Source: Sphingobium sp. WTD-1 (lineage in GTDB: Bacteria; Pseudomonadota; Alphaproteobacteria; Sphingomonadales; Sphingomonadaceae). From it: a DNA stretch of 64,000 nucleotides. How positions within the stretch are numbered: position 1 is the stretch's first letter; each line of letters starts with the position of its first letter. Positions 16,204 through 27,759 of this stretch are shown in pieces. Both the position numbers and the translations under genes were made by a program. Location: positions 3,224,001-3,288,000 of the forward strand of contig NZ_CP119127.1 in the NCBI RefSeq assembly GCF_030128825.1, in the 5' to 3' direction. The notes under the pieces are model-generated. The model was given only the letters and a program-made list of their open reading frames with translations. It was not told where the DNA came from and did not search any database.

Positions 16204-17793
16204 TCAGGCGTCGAGGGGGCGTCCCCTGGTTTCCGGCAAGGCGACGAGGCAGGTGACCAGCGCCAGCGCCACCACCGCGATCGTGTACCACAGCCCGGCA
16301 TAGGGATCGCCGGTCCGCGCGACGATATATTGGCTGACCAGCGGCAGGAAACCGCCGAAATAGCCGGTGCCGATATGATAGGGAATGGAGAGTGAACTGT
16401 AGCGGATGCGCGCCGGGAAATATTCCGAGAGCAGCGCCGCGACCGGGCCATAGGTCGCGCCCGACAGGGTCCAGAGCAACAGCAACGCGGCGAACAGCAT
16501 CAGCGCACGCGGCCAGTCGGGCCGGACGACACCGAAATCATAGCCCTGCGCCGTCAGCGCGGCATCGATCCCGTCACTGCTGAGGTCCGCCACGGCCACG
16601 CCGCCGATGCTGACCGCGGGGGCGACGCCGCTGCGCTTCTCATAGGGGATGCCGCGCTTGGAAAAATGGTCGAGCAGTTTGCCGCAGGCGGTCGGCTGTA
16701 TCTTGGCAAAGGGATCGAACCGGCAATCGGGGCCGCTCACCACCACCGGCGCCCGTGCCGCCGCCTGCGTCAGCGCCGGGTTCGCGGTCGCGCCCATAAA
16801 CTGGTAGAGCGGCATGACCAGCAGCAGCACCAGTGCATAGCCGATGATGATCGGCTTCTTGCGCCCGACCCGGTCCGACAACCAGCCGAAGAAGATGAAG
16901 CTCGCCATGCCGGCAAAGGCGCTGCCGCCGACCAGCAACTGGGCGATGCCCGGCGCGACATGCAGGCCGCTCTGCAGGAAATAGAGCGCCTGGAACATCA
17001 CCGTATAGGCGATCACGGTGAAGCCCGCCGCGATGCCGATCATCGCCACCAGCATCCGCTTCCTGTTGCCCGGCGCGGTAAAGGCTTCCTTCAAGGGGTT
17101 CTTCGCCTGTTGCCCCGCCTTCTTCATCGCCGTGAAGACCGGGCTTTCGCGCAGCATCAGCCGCATCCACAGCGAAATGGCGAGCAGCGCCAGCGAGAAG
17201 ATGAAGGGAATGCGCCAGCCCCAGACGTCCCAGACATCCATGCCGACGATCCACTGGGTGCCGACCACGACGATCAGCGACAGGATGAAGCCGCCAATCA
17301 CCCCGGCCTGGATGAAGCTGGTATAGAAGCCGCGCTTTCCGGCCGGCGCATGTTCTGCGACATAGATGGCCGCGCCGCCATATTCGCCACCCAGCGCCAG
17401 CCCCTGCGCGATGCGGAGCAGGATCAGGATGACCGGCGCGGCAACGCCGATGCTGGCCGCCGACGGGGTCAGTCCGACGCCGGCCGTCGCCAGCCCCATC
17501 AGGACGATGGTGGCCAGGAACGTATATTTGCGGCCCAGCCGATCGCCCAGATAGCCGAACAGCATCGCACCGAGTGGCCGGAAGCCGAAGCCAATCGCGA
17601 AGCCGGCGAGCGAATAGAGAAGCTCCACGGTCGGATTGTCGGTCGGGAAGAAGGTGCGACCGATGATCGGTGCGAGCACGCCATAGATGTAGAAATCATA
17701 CCATTCGAACACCGTGCCCAGTGCCGAAGCGGTGATGACCAACCGGTCCCGCTTCGCATCCATCACATAGTCGCCCCCGACCGCCTGCGTCAT
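16204..17793 (-). CDS. MFS transporter, metabolite:H+ symporter type
   Basis: A 529-residue, 12-helix major facilitator of the MHS (ProP/KgtP/ShiA) group. Helix 1 has ALGTVFEWYDFYIYG, and the signature loop 2-3 GDRLGRKYTF and loop 8-9 LSDRVGRKKPI are both intact. RIAQGLALGGEYGGA marks the MHS subfamily. An unusually long soluble segment (about residues 345-420, with two Cys near 353 and 365) sits between helices 9 and 10. AAGGGGG precedes the ATG. The substrate is probably a small dicarboxylate, betaine or aromatic acid and cannot be set from sequence. Neighbouring alr does not define it. Confidence 0.88.
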   Translation of the reverse strand: MTQAVGGDYVMDAKRDRLVITASALGTVFEWYDFYIYGVLAPIIGRTFFPTDNPTVELLYSLAGFAIGFGFRPLGAMLFGYLGDRLGRKYTFLATIVLMGLATAGVGLTPSAASIGVAAPVILILLRIAQGLALGGEYGGAAIYVAEHAPAGKRGFYTSFIQAGVIGGFILSLIVVVGTQWIVGMDVWDVWGWRIPFIFSLALLAISLWMRLMLRESPVFTAMKKAGQQAKNPLKEAFTAPGNRKRMLVAMIGIAAGFTVIAYTVMFQALYFLQSGLHVAPGIAQLLVGGSAFAGMASFIFFGWLSDRVGRKKPIIIGYALVLLLVMPLYQFMGATANPALTQAAARAPVVVSGPDCRFDPFAKIQPTACGKLLDHFSKRGIPYEKRSGVAPAVSIGGVAVADLSSDGIDAALTAQGYDFGVVRPDWPRALMLFAALLLLWTLSGATYGPVAALLSEYFPARIRYSSLSIPYHIGTGYFGGFLPLVSQYIVARTGDPYAGLWYTIAVVALALVTCLVALPETRGRPLDA

Positions 17794-17973
17794 CCTGCCC
17801 CCTTAACTTCGCATATTTCCCGTATATTTTGACATCTTCATGCGCCAACGGGAAAGGAAATTTCCAATCACCATATCGATAAGATCATGCTGGTCTAGCA
17901 TGGCGAGGCCTGTGTAGGACAGGTGCAGCAATTGCGGGCGCAGCCATGCGCGGCCGGGCTTGGGGGAGGCAGA

Positions 17974-18960
17974 ATGGACAGCGAAGGCGCGAACGCATCC
18001 GGCATGCCGACGAAAGCGATCCTGTTCTGGATGACCGCCGTGCCCGGTCGGTCGCACCAAGGGCCGCTGCCACGCCTTACAGCGGAGCAGCGGGCGCTCA
18101 GCGGGCGGCTGAGGACCGATGTCACGCTCATCGCGCGAAAGCCGCACAACGCTGCGCATTTGCACGAAATGGAGCATGTCGCACAGTATGTCGAAATGAA
18201 ATTGCGACAGGCCGGCTATGCCCCACACCGCCAGCCAATCCAGGGCGTCCCCGGCACCTTCAATATCGAAGCCATGCTCGAACCCGCCAATGGTGATGCC
18301 CCGACGCTGGTGATCGGCGCACATTATGACAGCTATGGCACAACGCCGGGGGCCAATGACAATGGATCGGGCACGGCGGCAACCTTGGAACTTGCCCGCG
18401 CCCTGTCCGATCTGCGCGGACGGAGCCGATTGCGGCTACGCTTCGCCTTCTTCGCCAATGAAGAGCCGCCCTATTTCCAGACTACGCACATGGGCAGCCT
18501 TGCCTATGCCAAGGCGCTGGCGGCCGGTCAGGAGCGCACGCTCGGCATGATTTCGCTGGAGACAATCGGCTTCTACAGCGATGCCAAGGGAAGCCAGCAT
18601 TACCCCTTTCCGTTATCCGCCCTCTATCCGGACACCGGCAATTTCATCGCCTTCGTCGGCATGACATCCCCGCGCCCGTTCATTCGTGCCACGGTTGCAG
18701 CATTCCGGCGCGAAGCAGCCTTCCCCAGCGTCGGCGGCAGCGCTCCCGGCTTCGTACAGGGAATCGACTGGTCGGACCATTGGGCGTTCGCGCAGGTCGG
18801 GATACCCGCCCTGATGATCACCGACACGGCCCCGTTCCGCTATCGCTATTATCATAGCGAAGCCGATACACCCGACCGGCTGGACTATGACCGCATGGCG
18901 CGGGTGGTCGATGGCGTGGAACAGGTGGTGCGTGCATGGGCGCGGAAGGGCGCGCTATAG
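17974..18960 (+). CDS. M28-family zinc metallopeptidase
   Basis: A 328-residue co-catalytic metallopeptidase (aminopeptidase Y/glutaminyl-cyclase fold). Zinc ligands and catalytic residues are visible: His in VIGAHYDSYG, Asp in GANDNGSGTAA, the Glu pair in FANEEPPYF, Glu/Asp in SLETIGFYSD and the late His in YYHSEADTPDRLDY. No clear signal peptide is present from the ATG at 17974, which GGGGGAGG precedes. Exopeptidase specificity is likely but not defined. The gene is divergent from the MFS transporter and convergent with the tRNA-binding gene, its stop lying one base from that gene's stop. Confidence 0.88.
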   Translation: MDSEGANASGMPTKAILFWMTAVPGRSHQGPLPRLTAEQRALSGRLRTDVTLIARKPHNAAHLHEMEHVAQYVEMKLRQAGYAPHRQPIQGVPGTFNIEAMLEPANGDAPTLVIGAHYDSYGTTPGANDNGSGTAATLELARALSDLRGRSRLRLRFAFFANEEPPYFQTTHMGSLAYAKALAAGQERTLGMISLETIGFYSDAKGSQHYPFPLSALYPDTGNFIAFVGMTSPRPFIRATVAAFRREAAFPSVGGSAPGFVQGIDWSDHWAFAQVGIPALMITDTAPFRYRYYHSEADTPDRLDYDRMARVVDGVEQVVRAWARKGAL

Positions 18961-18961
18961 C

Positions 18962-19333
18962 CTAAAACAGGCGCGAACCATTGGGCACAGGCTTGTCGGG
19001 CGCGAACAGCATGACGGCGCCGGCCGCATCGGCGAAGCCCAGGGTCAGCACTTCCGACATGAACTTGCCGATCTGGCGCGGCGGGAAATTGACCACGGCG
19101 GCGACCTGGCGGCCGGGCAGCTCTTCCAGTGCGTGATTTTCGGTGATCTGGGCGCTCGATTTCTTCTGGCCGATCGTCGGGCCGAAATCGATCAGCAGCT
19201 TGTAGGCGGGCTTGCGCGCCTCGGGATAGGGTTCGGCCGAGATGATCGTGCCGACGCGGATATCCACTTTCAGGAAATCGTCGAAGCCGATCGGGTCGGC
19301 GGCGGGGGCGCTGGGGTCGTGTGTCAGGTGCAT
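18962..19333 (-). CDS. tRNA-binding domain protein (CsaA-like)
   Basis: A 123-residue stand-alone EMAP-II-like OB-fold. Family motifs are FLKVDIRVGTIISAE, YKLLIDFG, QITENHALEELPGRQVAAVV and the closing FAPDKPVPNGSRLF. It matches CsaA, proposed in Bacillus as a secretion chaperone and shown to bind tRNA in this fold. The ATG at 19333 is preceded by GGAG at 8 bases; the upstream in-frame ATG lies inside a palindromic repeat. It is separated from pccA by that repeat, so co-transcription with the propionate operon is possible but unproven. Confidence 0.9.
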   Translation of the reverse strand: MHLTHDPSAPAADPIGFDDFLKVDIRVGTIISAEPYPEARKPAYKLLIDFGPTIGQKKSSAQITENHALEELPGRQVAAVVNFPPRQIGKFMSEVLTLGFADAAGAVMLFAPDKPVPNGSRLF

Positions 19334-19345
19334 GCAGGAACTCCA

Positions 19346-19475
19346 TCTCCTCCCCGCCTGCGGGGAGGTGGCGGCGAAGCCGACGGAGGGGGCGTGCCCC
19401 AAATGCGAGGCCGCGTCCAGAAGTATCCCCCCTCCACCACTTCGTGGCCCCCCTCCCCGTTCCGGGGAGGAATGC
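19346..19475. repeat. Palindromic repeat (CCTCCCCG family), copy 1
   Basis: TCCTCCCCGCCTGCGGGGAGG at the left end and CCTCCCCGTTCCGGGGAGG at the right end each fold on themselves. GGAGGGGG and CCCCCTCC pair across the centre. A closely similar unit with the same order of blocks lies at 36139-36264. REP/BIME-like. Confidence 0.75.
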
Positions 19476-21476
<2,001 letters not shown>

Positions 21477-21549
21477 TATATTTCCTGTCCCAGTCCTTGT
21501 TCAGTTTCGTTCGCCCCGCTCTTTCAAGCGAGGCTCAATCCCATTCCGG

Positions 21550-21777
21550 TTATCGACCTCTCCAGATCGATTTCAGGAAAATGCCCTGCCCGATCATCAG
21601 CATCACACCGAAAATCGCCGCGGCCTCTCCAAAAGGCATCTTCCCACCCGTCGGACACGGGTCAGCGTCCGAGCATTCCATCATCGACCAGCCGAATAGC
21701 AGCAGGAGAACGGGAACGAGCAAAAGGCTCGTCCACACCGTCACCCATATCTGCCGGCGGCGTGTCATTCCTTCCAT
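21550..21777 (-). CDS. Small two-helix membrane protein
   Basis: A 75-residue hypothetical protein (72 if the second Met is used). Helix 1 is VWTSLLLVPVLLLLFGW and helix 2 is AAAIFGVMLMIGQGIFL, separated by a short loop with two Cys (MMECSDADPCPTGG). The N-terminus is positively charged (MTRRRQ), so it is probably inside. It lies between bioB and pccA in the propionate operon, same strand. No family is recognised. Ribosome-binding signals are poor (GGAAGG directly before the second ATG), and the gene could be chance, but the clean two-helix pattern with a positive-inside start argues that it is real. Confidence 0.5.
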   Translation of the reverse strand: MEGMTRRRQIWVTVWTSLLLVPVLLLLFGWSMMECSDADPCPTGGKMPFGEAAAIFGVMLMIGQGIFLKSIWRGR

Positions 21778-21797
21778 TCAAACACCAAACCCACCTT

Positions 21798-21890
21798 AGT
21801 CATGCCGGACTTGATCCGGCATCCCGCTTTCTTCCCCCGCGACGGCAAGAAGAAGCGGGACCCCGGCTCAAGGCCGGGGTGACGAGGGTG
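21798..21890. repeat. Palindromic repeat (GCCGGACTTGATCCGGC family)
   Basis: ATGCCGGACTTGATCCGGCAT is a near-perfect self-complementary unit. CCGCTTTCTT and AAGAAGCGG pair across the centre, and CCCCGGCTCAAGGCCGGGG closes the right side. It is a REP-like compound element lying between bioB and the small membrane gene. Confidence 0.75.
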
Positions 21891-21900
21891 GGCGCGATTT

Positions 21901-22914
21901 TCACTCCGCCGCCTCCAGCTCGATCTTCACTTCGGCCTGCATCGGCACGACGCCCAGCTTCGCGAACAGCGCTGCATCGGCATTGTCTCCCGCATTGGCG
22001 GTGGTCAGCAGCTTGTCGCCGGTGAAAATGCTGTTCGCGCCGGCCATGAAGCAGAGCGCCTGGCAGCTATCCGACATGCTCTCGCGACCCGCGCTCAACC
22101 GCACCATGCTTTCCGGCATCACGATCCGCGCGACCGCGACCGTGCGCACGAACTCGATCTCGTCGATCTTGGCGAGTGGCGTGTCGGCCAGCATATTGCC
22201 CAGCACCGTGCCCTTGACCGGGACTAGCGCGTTGATCGGCACGCTTTGCGGATGGACCGGCAGCACGGCGAGCGCATGAAGGAAGCCGACGCGATCCTCG
22301 CGCGCCTCGCCCATGCCGACGATGCCGCCCGAGCAGACATTGATGCCCGAATTGCGGACATTTTCCAGCGTCACCAGACGGTCGTCGAAGGTGCGGGTGG
22401 TGATGACCTTCTCATAATGTTCGGGCGAGGTGTCGATATTATGATTGTAATAATCGAGGCCGGCCTCCGCGAGCATGTCGGCCTGGCTTTCGCTGAGCAT
22501 GCCCAGCGTCATGCAGGTTTCCATGCCCATCTGGCGCACGCCCTTCACCATCTCGACGATGGCGGGCATGTCGCGATCCTTGGGGTTACGCCAGGCCGCG
22601 CCCATGCAGAAGCGCGAGCTGCCCGCGTCCTTCGCCTGTGCCGCCGCCTGCATCACCGCCTGCACGCTCATCAATTTCTCGGCCTTCAGGCCGCTTTCCG
22701 CCGAGGCCGACTGGTTGCAGTAACCGCAATCCTCCGGACAGCCGCCAGTCTTGATCGACAACAGGGTCGACAGTTGCACCTCGTTGCGCGGGAAGTTCGC
22801 GCGGTGGATCGACTGCGCTTCGAACATCAGGTCGCCAAAGGGCAGGTCGAACAGCGCGGCGATTTCCTCGCGCGTCCAGTCGTTGCGGGCGGTCAGGGTG
22901 CAGGGGGTATTCAT
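21901..22914 (-). CDS. bioB: Biotin synthase
   Basis: A 337-residue radical-SAM enzyme that inserts sulfur into dethiobiotin. The SAM-cluster motif [11 protein letters not shown] gives the CxxxCxxC ligands. Downstream segments [26 protein letters not shown] and [13 protein letters not shown] are diagnostic. Its ATG directly abuts the mcm stop (TAAATG), so it is translationally coupled to methylmalonyl-CoA mutase. The other bio genes are not in the window. Its place in the propionyl-CoA operon suggests co-supply of biotin for PccA. Confidence 0.97.
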   Translation of the reverse strand: MNTPCTLTARNDWTREEIAALFDLPFGDLMFEAQSIHRANFPRNEVQLSTLLSIKTGGCPEDCGYCNQSASAESGLKAEKLMSVQAVMQAAAQAKDAGSSRFCMGAAWRNPKDRDMPAIVEMVKGVRQMGMETCMTLGMLSESQADMLAEAGLDYYNHNIDTSPEHYEKVITTRTFDDRLVTLENVRNSGINVCSGGIVGMGEAREDRVGFLHALAVLPVHPQSVPINALVPVKGTVLGNMLADTPLAKIDEIEFVRTVAVARIVMPESMVRLSAGRESMSDSCQALCFMAGANSIFTGDKLLTTANAGDNADAALFAKLGVVPMQAEVKIELEAAE

Positions 22915-25068
22915 TTACGCAGCTTCCTCTAGCCCCGCCGGGGGCATGTTGTGGCCGAGCAGGCGCAGCACATCGGCGGCGCACTCCACGACATTGGAAC
23001 CCGGCCCATAAATGCCCTGAACCCCTGCGTCACGAAGATAGTCATAATCCTGCGGCGGGATGACCCCGCCGGCGATCACCTTGATGTCGCTACGGCCGTG
23101 GTCGCGCAGCCGGTTGATGAGTTCCGGGATCAGCGTCTTGTGCCCGGCGGCCAGCGACGATGCGCCGACCACATCGACGCCGCTGTCGAGCGCCAGCATC
23201 ACCGTTTCCTCCGGCGTCTGGAACAGCGGGCCGGACACGACATCGAAGCCCATGTCGCCGAAGGCCGAGGCGATGATGTTGGCGCCCCGGTCGTGCCCGT
23301 CCTGCCCCATCTTGGCGACGAGGAGTTTGGGCTTGCGGCCGAGGCGCCGTTCGACGGCCTGCACCCCGTCGAGAACCTGTTTCCAGCGGCTGTCATCCTT
23401 GTAGGGCGCGCCATAGACGCCCTTCACCGGCGTCGGCTGCGTGCCATAGCGGTTGAAGCTATCCTCCATGGCGGCGGAGATTTCGCCCAGCGTCGCGCGC
23501 GCACGGGCGCACTCGACGGCATGGGCGATGAGATTGGTCTCGATCGACTGCGGCGCGGCGGCGGCATCGCGGAGCGATTGCAGCGCGGCCTGACAGGCAT
23601 CCTCGTCGCGCTCCGCCTTCACCCGGTTGATGCGGGCGATCTGCGCCTCGCGGACCTTGGTGTTGTCGACTTCCAGCGTTTCGAGCAGATCCTCGTTCGC
23701 CAGGCGATATTTGTTGACCCCAACGATGACGTCCTCGCCCCGGTCGACGCGGGCCTGACGGGCGGCCGCCGCAGTCTCGATCATCGCCTTGGGCCAGCCC
23801 GCGCCCACAGCCTTGGCCATCCCGCCTTCGGCTTCCACGCGGTCGATGATTTCCTGCGCGGCGTCGACCAGTTGCTGGGTCAGCGCCTCGATATAATAGC
23901 TGCCGCCCAGCGGATCGACGACATTGCACATGCCGGTCTCTTCCTGGATGACGATCTGCGTGTTGCGCGCGATGCGGGCGGAGAAGTCCGTCGGCAGCGC
24001 GATCGCTTCGTCGAGAGCGTTGGTGTGGAGCGACTGGGTGCCGCCCAGCATCGCAGCCATCGCCTCGATCGTGGTGCGCATGACGTTGTTGTAAGGGTCT
24101 TGCTCGGTCAGCGACACGCCCGACGTCTGGCAATGGGTGCGCAGCATCTTGCTGCGCTCGTCCTGCGCGCCCAGCTTCGTCATGACCCGATGCCACAGCA
24201 CGCGGGCGGCGCGCAGCTTGGCGATCTCCATGAAGAAGTTCATGCCGATGGCGAAGAAGAAGCTCAGCCGCCCGGCAAACTTGTCGATGTCGAGGCCGCT
24301 CGCCACGCCATAGCGCACATATTCCGCCCCGTCCGCGATGGTGAAGGCCAGCTCCTGCACCTGTGTCGCGCCCGCTTCCTGCATATGATAGCCGGAGATG
24401 GAGATGCTGTTGAACTTGGGCATCTCCCGCGACGTATAGCCGAAAATGTCGCTGATGATCCGCATCGAGGGTTCGGGCGGGTAGATATAGGTGTTGCGGA
24501 CCATGAACTCCTTGAGGATGTCGTTCTGGATGGTCCCGTCGAGCAGCTTGCGTTCGACGCCCTGTTCCTCGCCCGCGACGATGAAGAAGGCCAGGATCGG
24601 GATCACCGCGCCGTTCATGGTCATCGACACGCTCATCTTGTCGAGCGGAATGCCGTCGAACAGGATCTTCATGTCCTCGATCGTGTCGATCGCTACGCCC
24701 GCCTTGCCGACATCGCCGACGACGCGCGGATGGTCGCTGTCATAGCCGCGATGGGTGGCGAGGTCGAAGGCGACGCTGAGGCCCTTCTGCCCGGCGGCCA
24801 GGTTCCGGCGATAGAAGGCGTTGGATTCCTCGGCGGTAGAAAAGCCCGCATATTGACGGATGGTCCAGGGACGGCCCGCATACATGGACGCGCGCACGCC
24901 GCGCGTGAACGGCGCAAAGCCGGGCAGGCCCGGATCGACGGTCACGTCCTCGGCGGTGTAGAGCGGCTTCACCACGATACCCTCCGGGGTATCCCAGTTC
25001 AGATCCTTGCCCTTCACTTCCTTGGCGGCAGCGGCGGCCCACTGGTCCAATGTCGGCTTCTCGGTCAT
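22915..25068 (-). CDS. mcm: Methylmalonyl-CoA mutase (adenosylcobalamin-dependent)
   Basis: A 717-residue single-chain mutase converting (R)-methylmalonyl-CoA to succinyl-CoA. The N-terminal TIM barrel holds the substrate tunnel ([35 protein letters not shown]). The C-terminal B12 domain has [19 protein letters not shown] with the cobalt-binding His, then GASSLAAGH and [11 protein letters not shown]. The start at 25068 ([12 protein letters not shown]) is chosen; the frame is open to 25161 but that part is a palindromic repeat. It lies between mce and bioB in one operon. No meaB/argK chaperone gene lies nearby. Confidence 0.97.
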   Translation of the reverse strand: MTEKPTLDQWAAAAAKEVKGKDLNWDTPEGIVVKPLYTAEDVTVDPGLPGFAPFTRGVRASMYAGRPWTIRQYAGFSTAEESNAFYRRNLAAGQKGLSVAFDLATHRGYDSDHPRVVGDVGKAGVAIDTIEDMKILFDGIPLDKMSVSMTMNGAVIPILAFFIVAGEEQGVERKLLDGTIQNDILKEFMVRNTYIYPPEPSMRIISDIFGYTSREMPKFNSISISGYHMQEAGATQVQELAFTIADGAEYVRYGVASGLDIDKFAGRLSFFFAIGMNFFMEIAKLRAARVLWHRVMTKLGAQDERSKMLRTHCQTSGVSLTEQDPYNNVMRTTIEAMAAMLGGTQSLHTNALDEAIALPTDFSARIARNTQIVIQEETGMCNVVDPLGGSYYIEALTQQLVDAAQEIIDRVEAEGGMAKAVGAGWPKAMIETAAAARQARVDRGEDVIVGVNKYRLANEDLLETLEVDNTKVREAQIARINRVKAERDEDACQAALQSLRDAAAAPQSIETNLIAHAVECARARATLGEISAAMEDSFNRYGTQPTPVKGVYGAPYKDDSRWKQVLDGVQAVERRLGRKPKLLVAKMGQDGHDRGANIIASAFGDMGFDVVSGPLFQTPEETVMLALDSGVDVVGASSLAAGHKTLIPELINRLRDHGRSDIKVIAGGVIPPQDYDYLRDAGVQGIYGPGSNVVECAADVLRLLGHNMPPAGLEEAA

Positions 25069-25076
25069 CCTAATCC

Positions 25077-25245
25077 ATCCCTTTCCTCGCCCATTGGGGA
25101 GAGGATACGCAGGCTTGGCAGCTTGCCTGCCTAGCCGAAGTTGGAGAGGGGACTGCGACATCGCACAAATCAGCCCCTCTCCGCTGCGACTAAGGGCTGC
25201 TGCGCAGCCCCAAGTCTCGCTGCCTCTCCCCTGAAGGGGCGAGGC
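25077..25245. repeat. Palindromic repeat between mce and mcm
   Basis: Outer arms CCTCGCCCATTGGGGAGAGG and CCTCTCCCCTGAAGGGGCGAGG pair across about 150 bases. Inner arms GGAGAGGGG / CCCCTCTCC and GGCTGCTGCGCAGCC form further stems. It is the same general design as the other intergenic elements here, but a different sequence family. It could shape mce-mcm mRNA stability. Confidence 0.7.
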
Positions 25246-25247
25246 GA

Positions 25248-25685
25248 TTAATGGCCGTCCTTCGGCGTCTCCATGATCTCGGTCAGCACGCCGTTCATGT
25301 CCTTGGGGTGGACGAAGAAGATGGGCGTGCCATGGGCGCCAATGCGCGGTTCGCCCAGCACCTTCTTGCCCAGCCCCTCGAACCAGGCCTTGGCTTCCAT
25401 GATGTCGGGCACTTCATAGCACATATGATGCTGCCCGCCGGCCGGGTTCTTGGCGATGAAGCCGTGAATGGGCGAGTTCTCGCCCAGCGGCTCGATCAGC
25501 TCGATTTGCGTGCCCGCCGTGCCGCCTTCGCCAGGCGTATCCACGAAGCACACCTTCACCCCCTGCGCCGGCAGGTCGAACGGTTCATGCGTGATCGTCG
25601 CGCCCATGATGTCGCGATAATAGGCCAGGCTCGCCGCCAGCGAAGGCGTCGCGATGCCGATATGGTTGAGACGGCCGAGTTTCAC
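25248..25685 (-). CDS. mce: Methylmalonyl-CoA epimerase
   Basis: A 145-residue vicinal-oxygen-chelate metalloenzyme converting (S)- to (R)-methylmalonyl-CoA. Metal ligands are in [20 protein letters not shown] (His), [13 protein letters not shown] (His) and GVLTEIME (Glu). Two beta-alpha-beta-beta-beta modules are complete. The GTG at 25685 is preceded by AAGGATAGGAT. A repeat end of the GIY-YIG unit stops 12 bases before the start codon, so the gene's native leader has been replaced or shortened. It links PCC and the mutase in the propionyl-CoA to succinyl-CoA route. Confidence 0.95.
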   Translation of the reverse strand: MKLGRLNHIGIATPSLAASLAYYRDIMGATITHEPFDLPAQGVKVCFVDTPGEGGTAGTQIELIEPLGENSPIHGFIAKNPAGGQHHMCYEVPDIMEAKAWFEGLGKKVLGEPRIGAHGTPIFFVHPKDMNGVLTEIMETPKDGH

Positions 25686-25696
25686 ATCCTATCCTT

Positions 25697-25725
25697 CGTC
25701 ATTGCGAGCGAAGCGAAGCAATCCA
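25697..25725 (+). repeat. Left 29-bp terminal repeat
   Basis: Begins CGTCATTGCGAGCGAAG and ends CAATCCA. It lies 12 bases before the mce start codon. It matches the complement of 26095-26123 with one mismatch (A for C at position 15). Confidence 0.85.
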
Positions 25726-25734
25726 TGCGACGTT

Positions 25735-26034
25735 TCACCCTTGAGCGATGCCCTGATACAAATCCTGCCAATCGGGATTGAACCCGACGATCAATGCTAT
25801 CTTCCTTGCCCGCGAGCCTGCCTTGATCTGTTTCTCGCGCGCAATGGCTACCTCCATCGTCTCCGCCATTTCGTACCAGACCAGCATCTTGCAGCCGTAC
25901 CGTTGCGTGAACCCGCCGGTGATATTCTCCCGATGCTGCCACACACGCTGCGGCAGGTTTGAGGTGACACCGGTATAGAGCGTCCCGTTCCGCCCGCTCG
26001 CCATGATGTAGGCCGCCGGACGCATCACCTTCAT
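25735..26034 (-). CDS. GIY-YIG nuclease family protein
   Basis: A 99-residue single-domain GIY-YIG endonuclease (UvrC N-terminal/URI-type). The GIY element is AAYIMASG and the YIG element is GTLYTGVTSNLPQRV, with the catalytic Arg in that helix. The Glu lies in VAIAREKQIKAG, followed by the usual ending IALIVGFNPDWQDLY. GGAGG lies 7 bases before the ATG at 26034. The gene is bracketed by inverted repeats and interrupts a metabolic operon. The biological role of these short nucleases is unknown. Association with a repeat suggests cleavage at or near copies of that repeat, as inference. Composition is not clearly different from its neighbours. Confidence 0.88.
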   Translation of the reverse strand: MKVMRPAAYIMASGRNGTLYTGVTSNLPQRVWQHRENITGGFTQRYGCKMLVWYEMAETMEVAIAREKQIKAGSRARKIALIVGFNPDWQDLYQGIAQG

Positions 26035-26044
26035 TCCATACCTC

Positions 26045-26123
26045 CGTCATTGCGAGGAGCCGCAGGCGACGCGGCAATCCAGATGGCGCGCCAGTGGATT
26101 GCTTCGCTGCGCTCGCAATGACG
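26045..26123. repeat. Right-end paired repeat (direct copy plus inverted copy)
   Basis: CGTCATTGCGAG...GCAATCCA (26045-26081) is followed, after AGATGGCGCGCCAG, by TGGATTGC...GCAATGACG (26095-26123). The two halves are complementary at both ends, so the segment can fold as one long hairpin. This is the BIME-like form of the family. Confidence 0.8.
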
Positions 26124-26145
26124 AATGAGATGTCATTTCAAGACC

Positions 26146-27678
26146 TCACAGCGGAATATTGTCGTGCTTCTTCCAGGGGTTCTCCAGCGCCTTGTTGCGC
26201 AGCTTGCGCAGGCCCAGCGCGATCCGCTTGCGGGTCGAGTGGGGCTGGATCACCTCGTCGATGAAGCCCTTGCTCGCCGCCACGAAGGGGTTGGCGAAGC
26301 GGTCTTCATATTCCTTGGTCTTTTCCGCAATCTCTTCGGGCGTCTTGCCGCGGAAGATGATCTCGACCGCGCCCTTGGCGCCCATCACCGCGATCTCGGC
26401 GGTCGGCCAGGCATAGTTCAGATCGCCGCGCAAATGCTTGGAGGACATAACGTCATAGGCGCCGCCATAGGCCTTGCGGGTGATAACGGTGATCTTCGGC
26501 ACGGTCGCCTCGGCATAGGCGAAGAGCAGCTTGGCGCCATGCTTGATGATGCCGCTATGCTCCTGAGCCGTGCCCGGCAGGAATCCCGGCACGTCGACAA
26601 AGGTGACGATCGGAATTTCGAACGCATCGCAGAAGCGCACGAAGCGGCCGGCCTTCTTCGACGAGTTGATATCCAGCACGCCGGCCAGCACCATCGGCTG
26701 GTTGGCGATGATGCCCACCGTCTTGCCCTCGATCCGGCCGAAACCGCACAGGATATTGCCTGCATGAGCCGGCTGCACCTCGAAGAAGTCGCCCTCATCC
26801 ACCACCTTGCGGATCAGTTCGTGCATGTCATAGGGCTGGTTGGCATTGGCCGGGATCAGCGTGTCGAGGCTGTCCTCCAGCCGGTCCCACGGGTCCGCGC
26901 TCGGCCGCTCGGGCACCGGTTCCTTGTTGGACGCAGGCAGGAAGTCGACAAAATCGCGCACTGCCAGCAGCGCCTCGATGTCGTTCTCGAACGCCACATC
27001 CGCCACGCCCGACTTGGTCGTGTGGGTGATCGCGCCGCCCAGTTCCTCCTGCGTCACCACCTCGTTGGTGACGGTCTTGACCACGTCAGGCCCGGTCACG
27101 AACATGAAGCTGCTGTCCTTCACCATGAAGATGAAGTCGGTCATCGCCGGCGAATAGACCGCGCCGCCCGCGCACGGCCCCATGATGACGCTGATCTGCG
27201 GCACCACGCCCGACGCCAGCACATTGCGCTGGAAAATCTCGGCATAGCCGGCGAGCGAGGCGACACCTTCCTGGATGCGCGCACCGCCGCTGTCGTTGAG
27301 GCCGATCACCGGCGCGCCGACCTTCATCGCGATGTCCATGATCTTGCAGATCTTCATCGCGTGCCGTTCCGACACCGCGCCGCCATAGACGGTGAAATCC
27401 TGGCTGAAGACATAGACGAGGCGGCCGTTGATCGTGCCCGATCCGGTAACGACGCCGTCGCCCGGAATATGCTGTTCATCCATGCCGAAATCGATGCAAT
27501 TATGCTCGACATACATGTCCAGCTCTTCAAAGCTGTCCTCGTCCAGCAGCACTTCGATCCGCTCCCGCGCGGTCAGCTTGCCCTTGCCATGCTGCGCGTC
27601 GATGCGGCGCTGGCCGCCGCCCATGCGGGCGCCTTCGCGCTTGGCTTCCAGCTGTTCGATGATGGCGAGCTTCGACAT
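26146..27678 (-). CDS. pccB: Propionyl-CoA carboxylase beta (carboxyltransferase) subunit
   Basis: A 510-residue carboxyltransferase with tandem crotonase-like halves. The N-half has [20 protein letters not shown] and the oxyanion-hole [12 protein letters not shown]; the C-half has [18 protein letters not shown] and [13 protein letters not shown]. The acyl-pocket region resembles propionyl-CoA rather than acetyl-CoA enzymes. GGAGAGAAG precedes the ATG. It is the first gene of the leftward propionate operon, divergent from pccR, with four octamer operators in the 140-base gap. PccA is encoded about 4.7 kb downstream. Confidence 0.96.
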   Translation of the reverse strand: MSKLAIIEQLEAKREGARMGGGQRRIDAQHGKGKLTARERIEVLLDEDSFEELDMYVEHNCIDFGMDEQHIPGDGVVTGSGTINGRLVYVFSQDFTVYGGAVSERHAMKICKIMDIAMKVGAPVIGLNDSGGARIQEGVASLAGYAEIFQRNVLASGVVPQISVIMGPCAGGAVYSPAMTDFIFMVKDSSFMFVTGPDVVKTVTNEVVTQEELGGAITHTTKSGVADVAFENDIEALLAVRDFVDFLPASNKEPVPERPSADPWDRLEDSLDTLIPANANQPYDMHELIRKVVDEGDFFEVQPAHAGNILCGFGRIEGKTVGIIANQPMVLAGVLDINSSKKAGRFVRFCDAFEIPIVTFVDVPGFLPGTAQEHSGIIKHGAKLLFAYAEATVPKITVITRKAYGGAYDVMSSKHLRGDLNYAWPTAEIAVMGAKGAVEIIFRGKTPEEIAEKTKEYEDRFANPFVAASKGFIDEVIQPHSTRKRIALGLRKLRNKALENPWKKHDNIPL

Positions 27679-27759
27679 GAAAGGCTTCTCTCCAAATTCG
27701 TGGCGTCAATAGCTTGGCCGACGCCGCCTTGCCCTTCCCCTACCCAGCCGCACACAAAG

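Larger units (their letters stand above)
25697..26123. mobile_element. GIY-YIG unit bounded by 29-bp inverted repeats
   Basis: The left end 25697-25725 and the inverted right end 26095-26123 match at 28 of 29 positions, both starting CGTCATTGCGAGCG from outside. The only sizeable gene between them is a GIY-YIG nuclease. The right end is a double structure: a diverged direct copy at 26045-26082 faces the end repeat, forming a hairpin pair. No obvious target-site duplication is seen. The unit sits inside the propionate operon between pccB and mce. It is interpreted as a mobile or formerly mobile repeat/nuclease unit; transposition itself is inference. Confidence 0.6.

Noticed and set aside
22951..25134. 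727-codon rightward open frame opposite mcm, and similar long antisense frames opposite pccA, topA, pgi, hutU
   Set aside because: High GC and codon bias leave antisense frames open. They are low-complexity His/Arg/Asp-rich shadows of strongly conserved genes.
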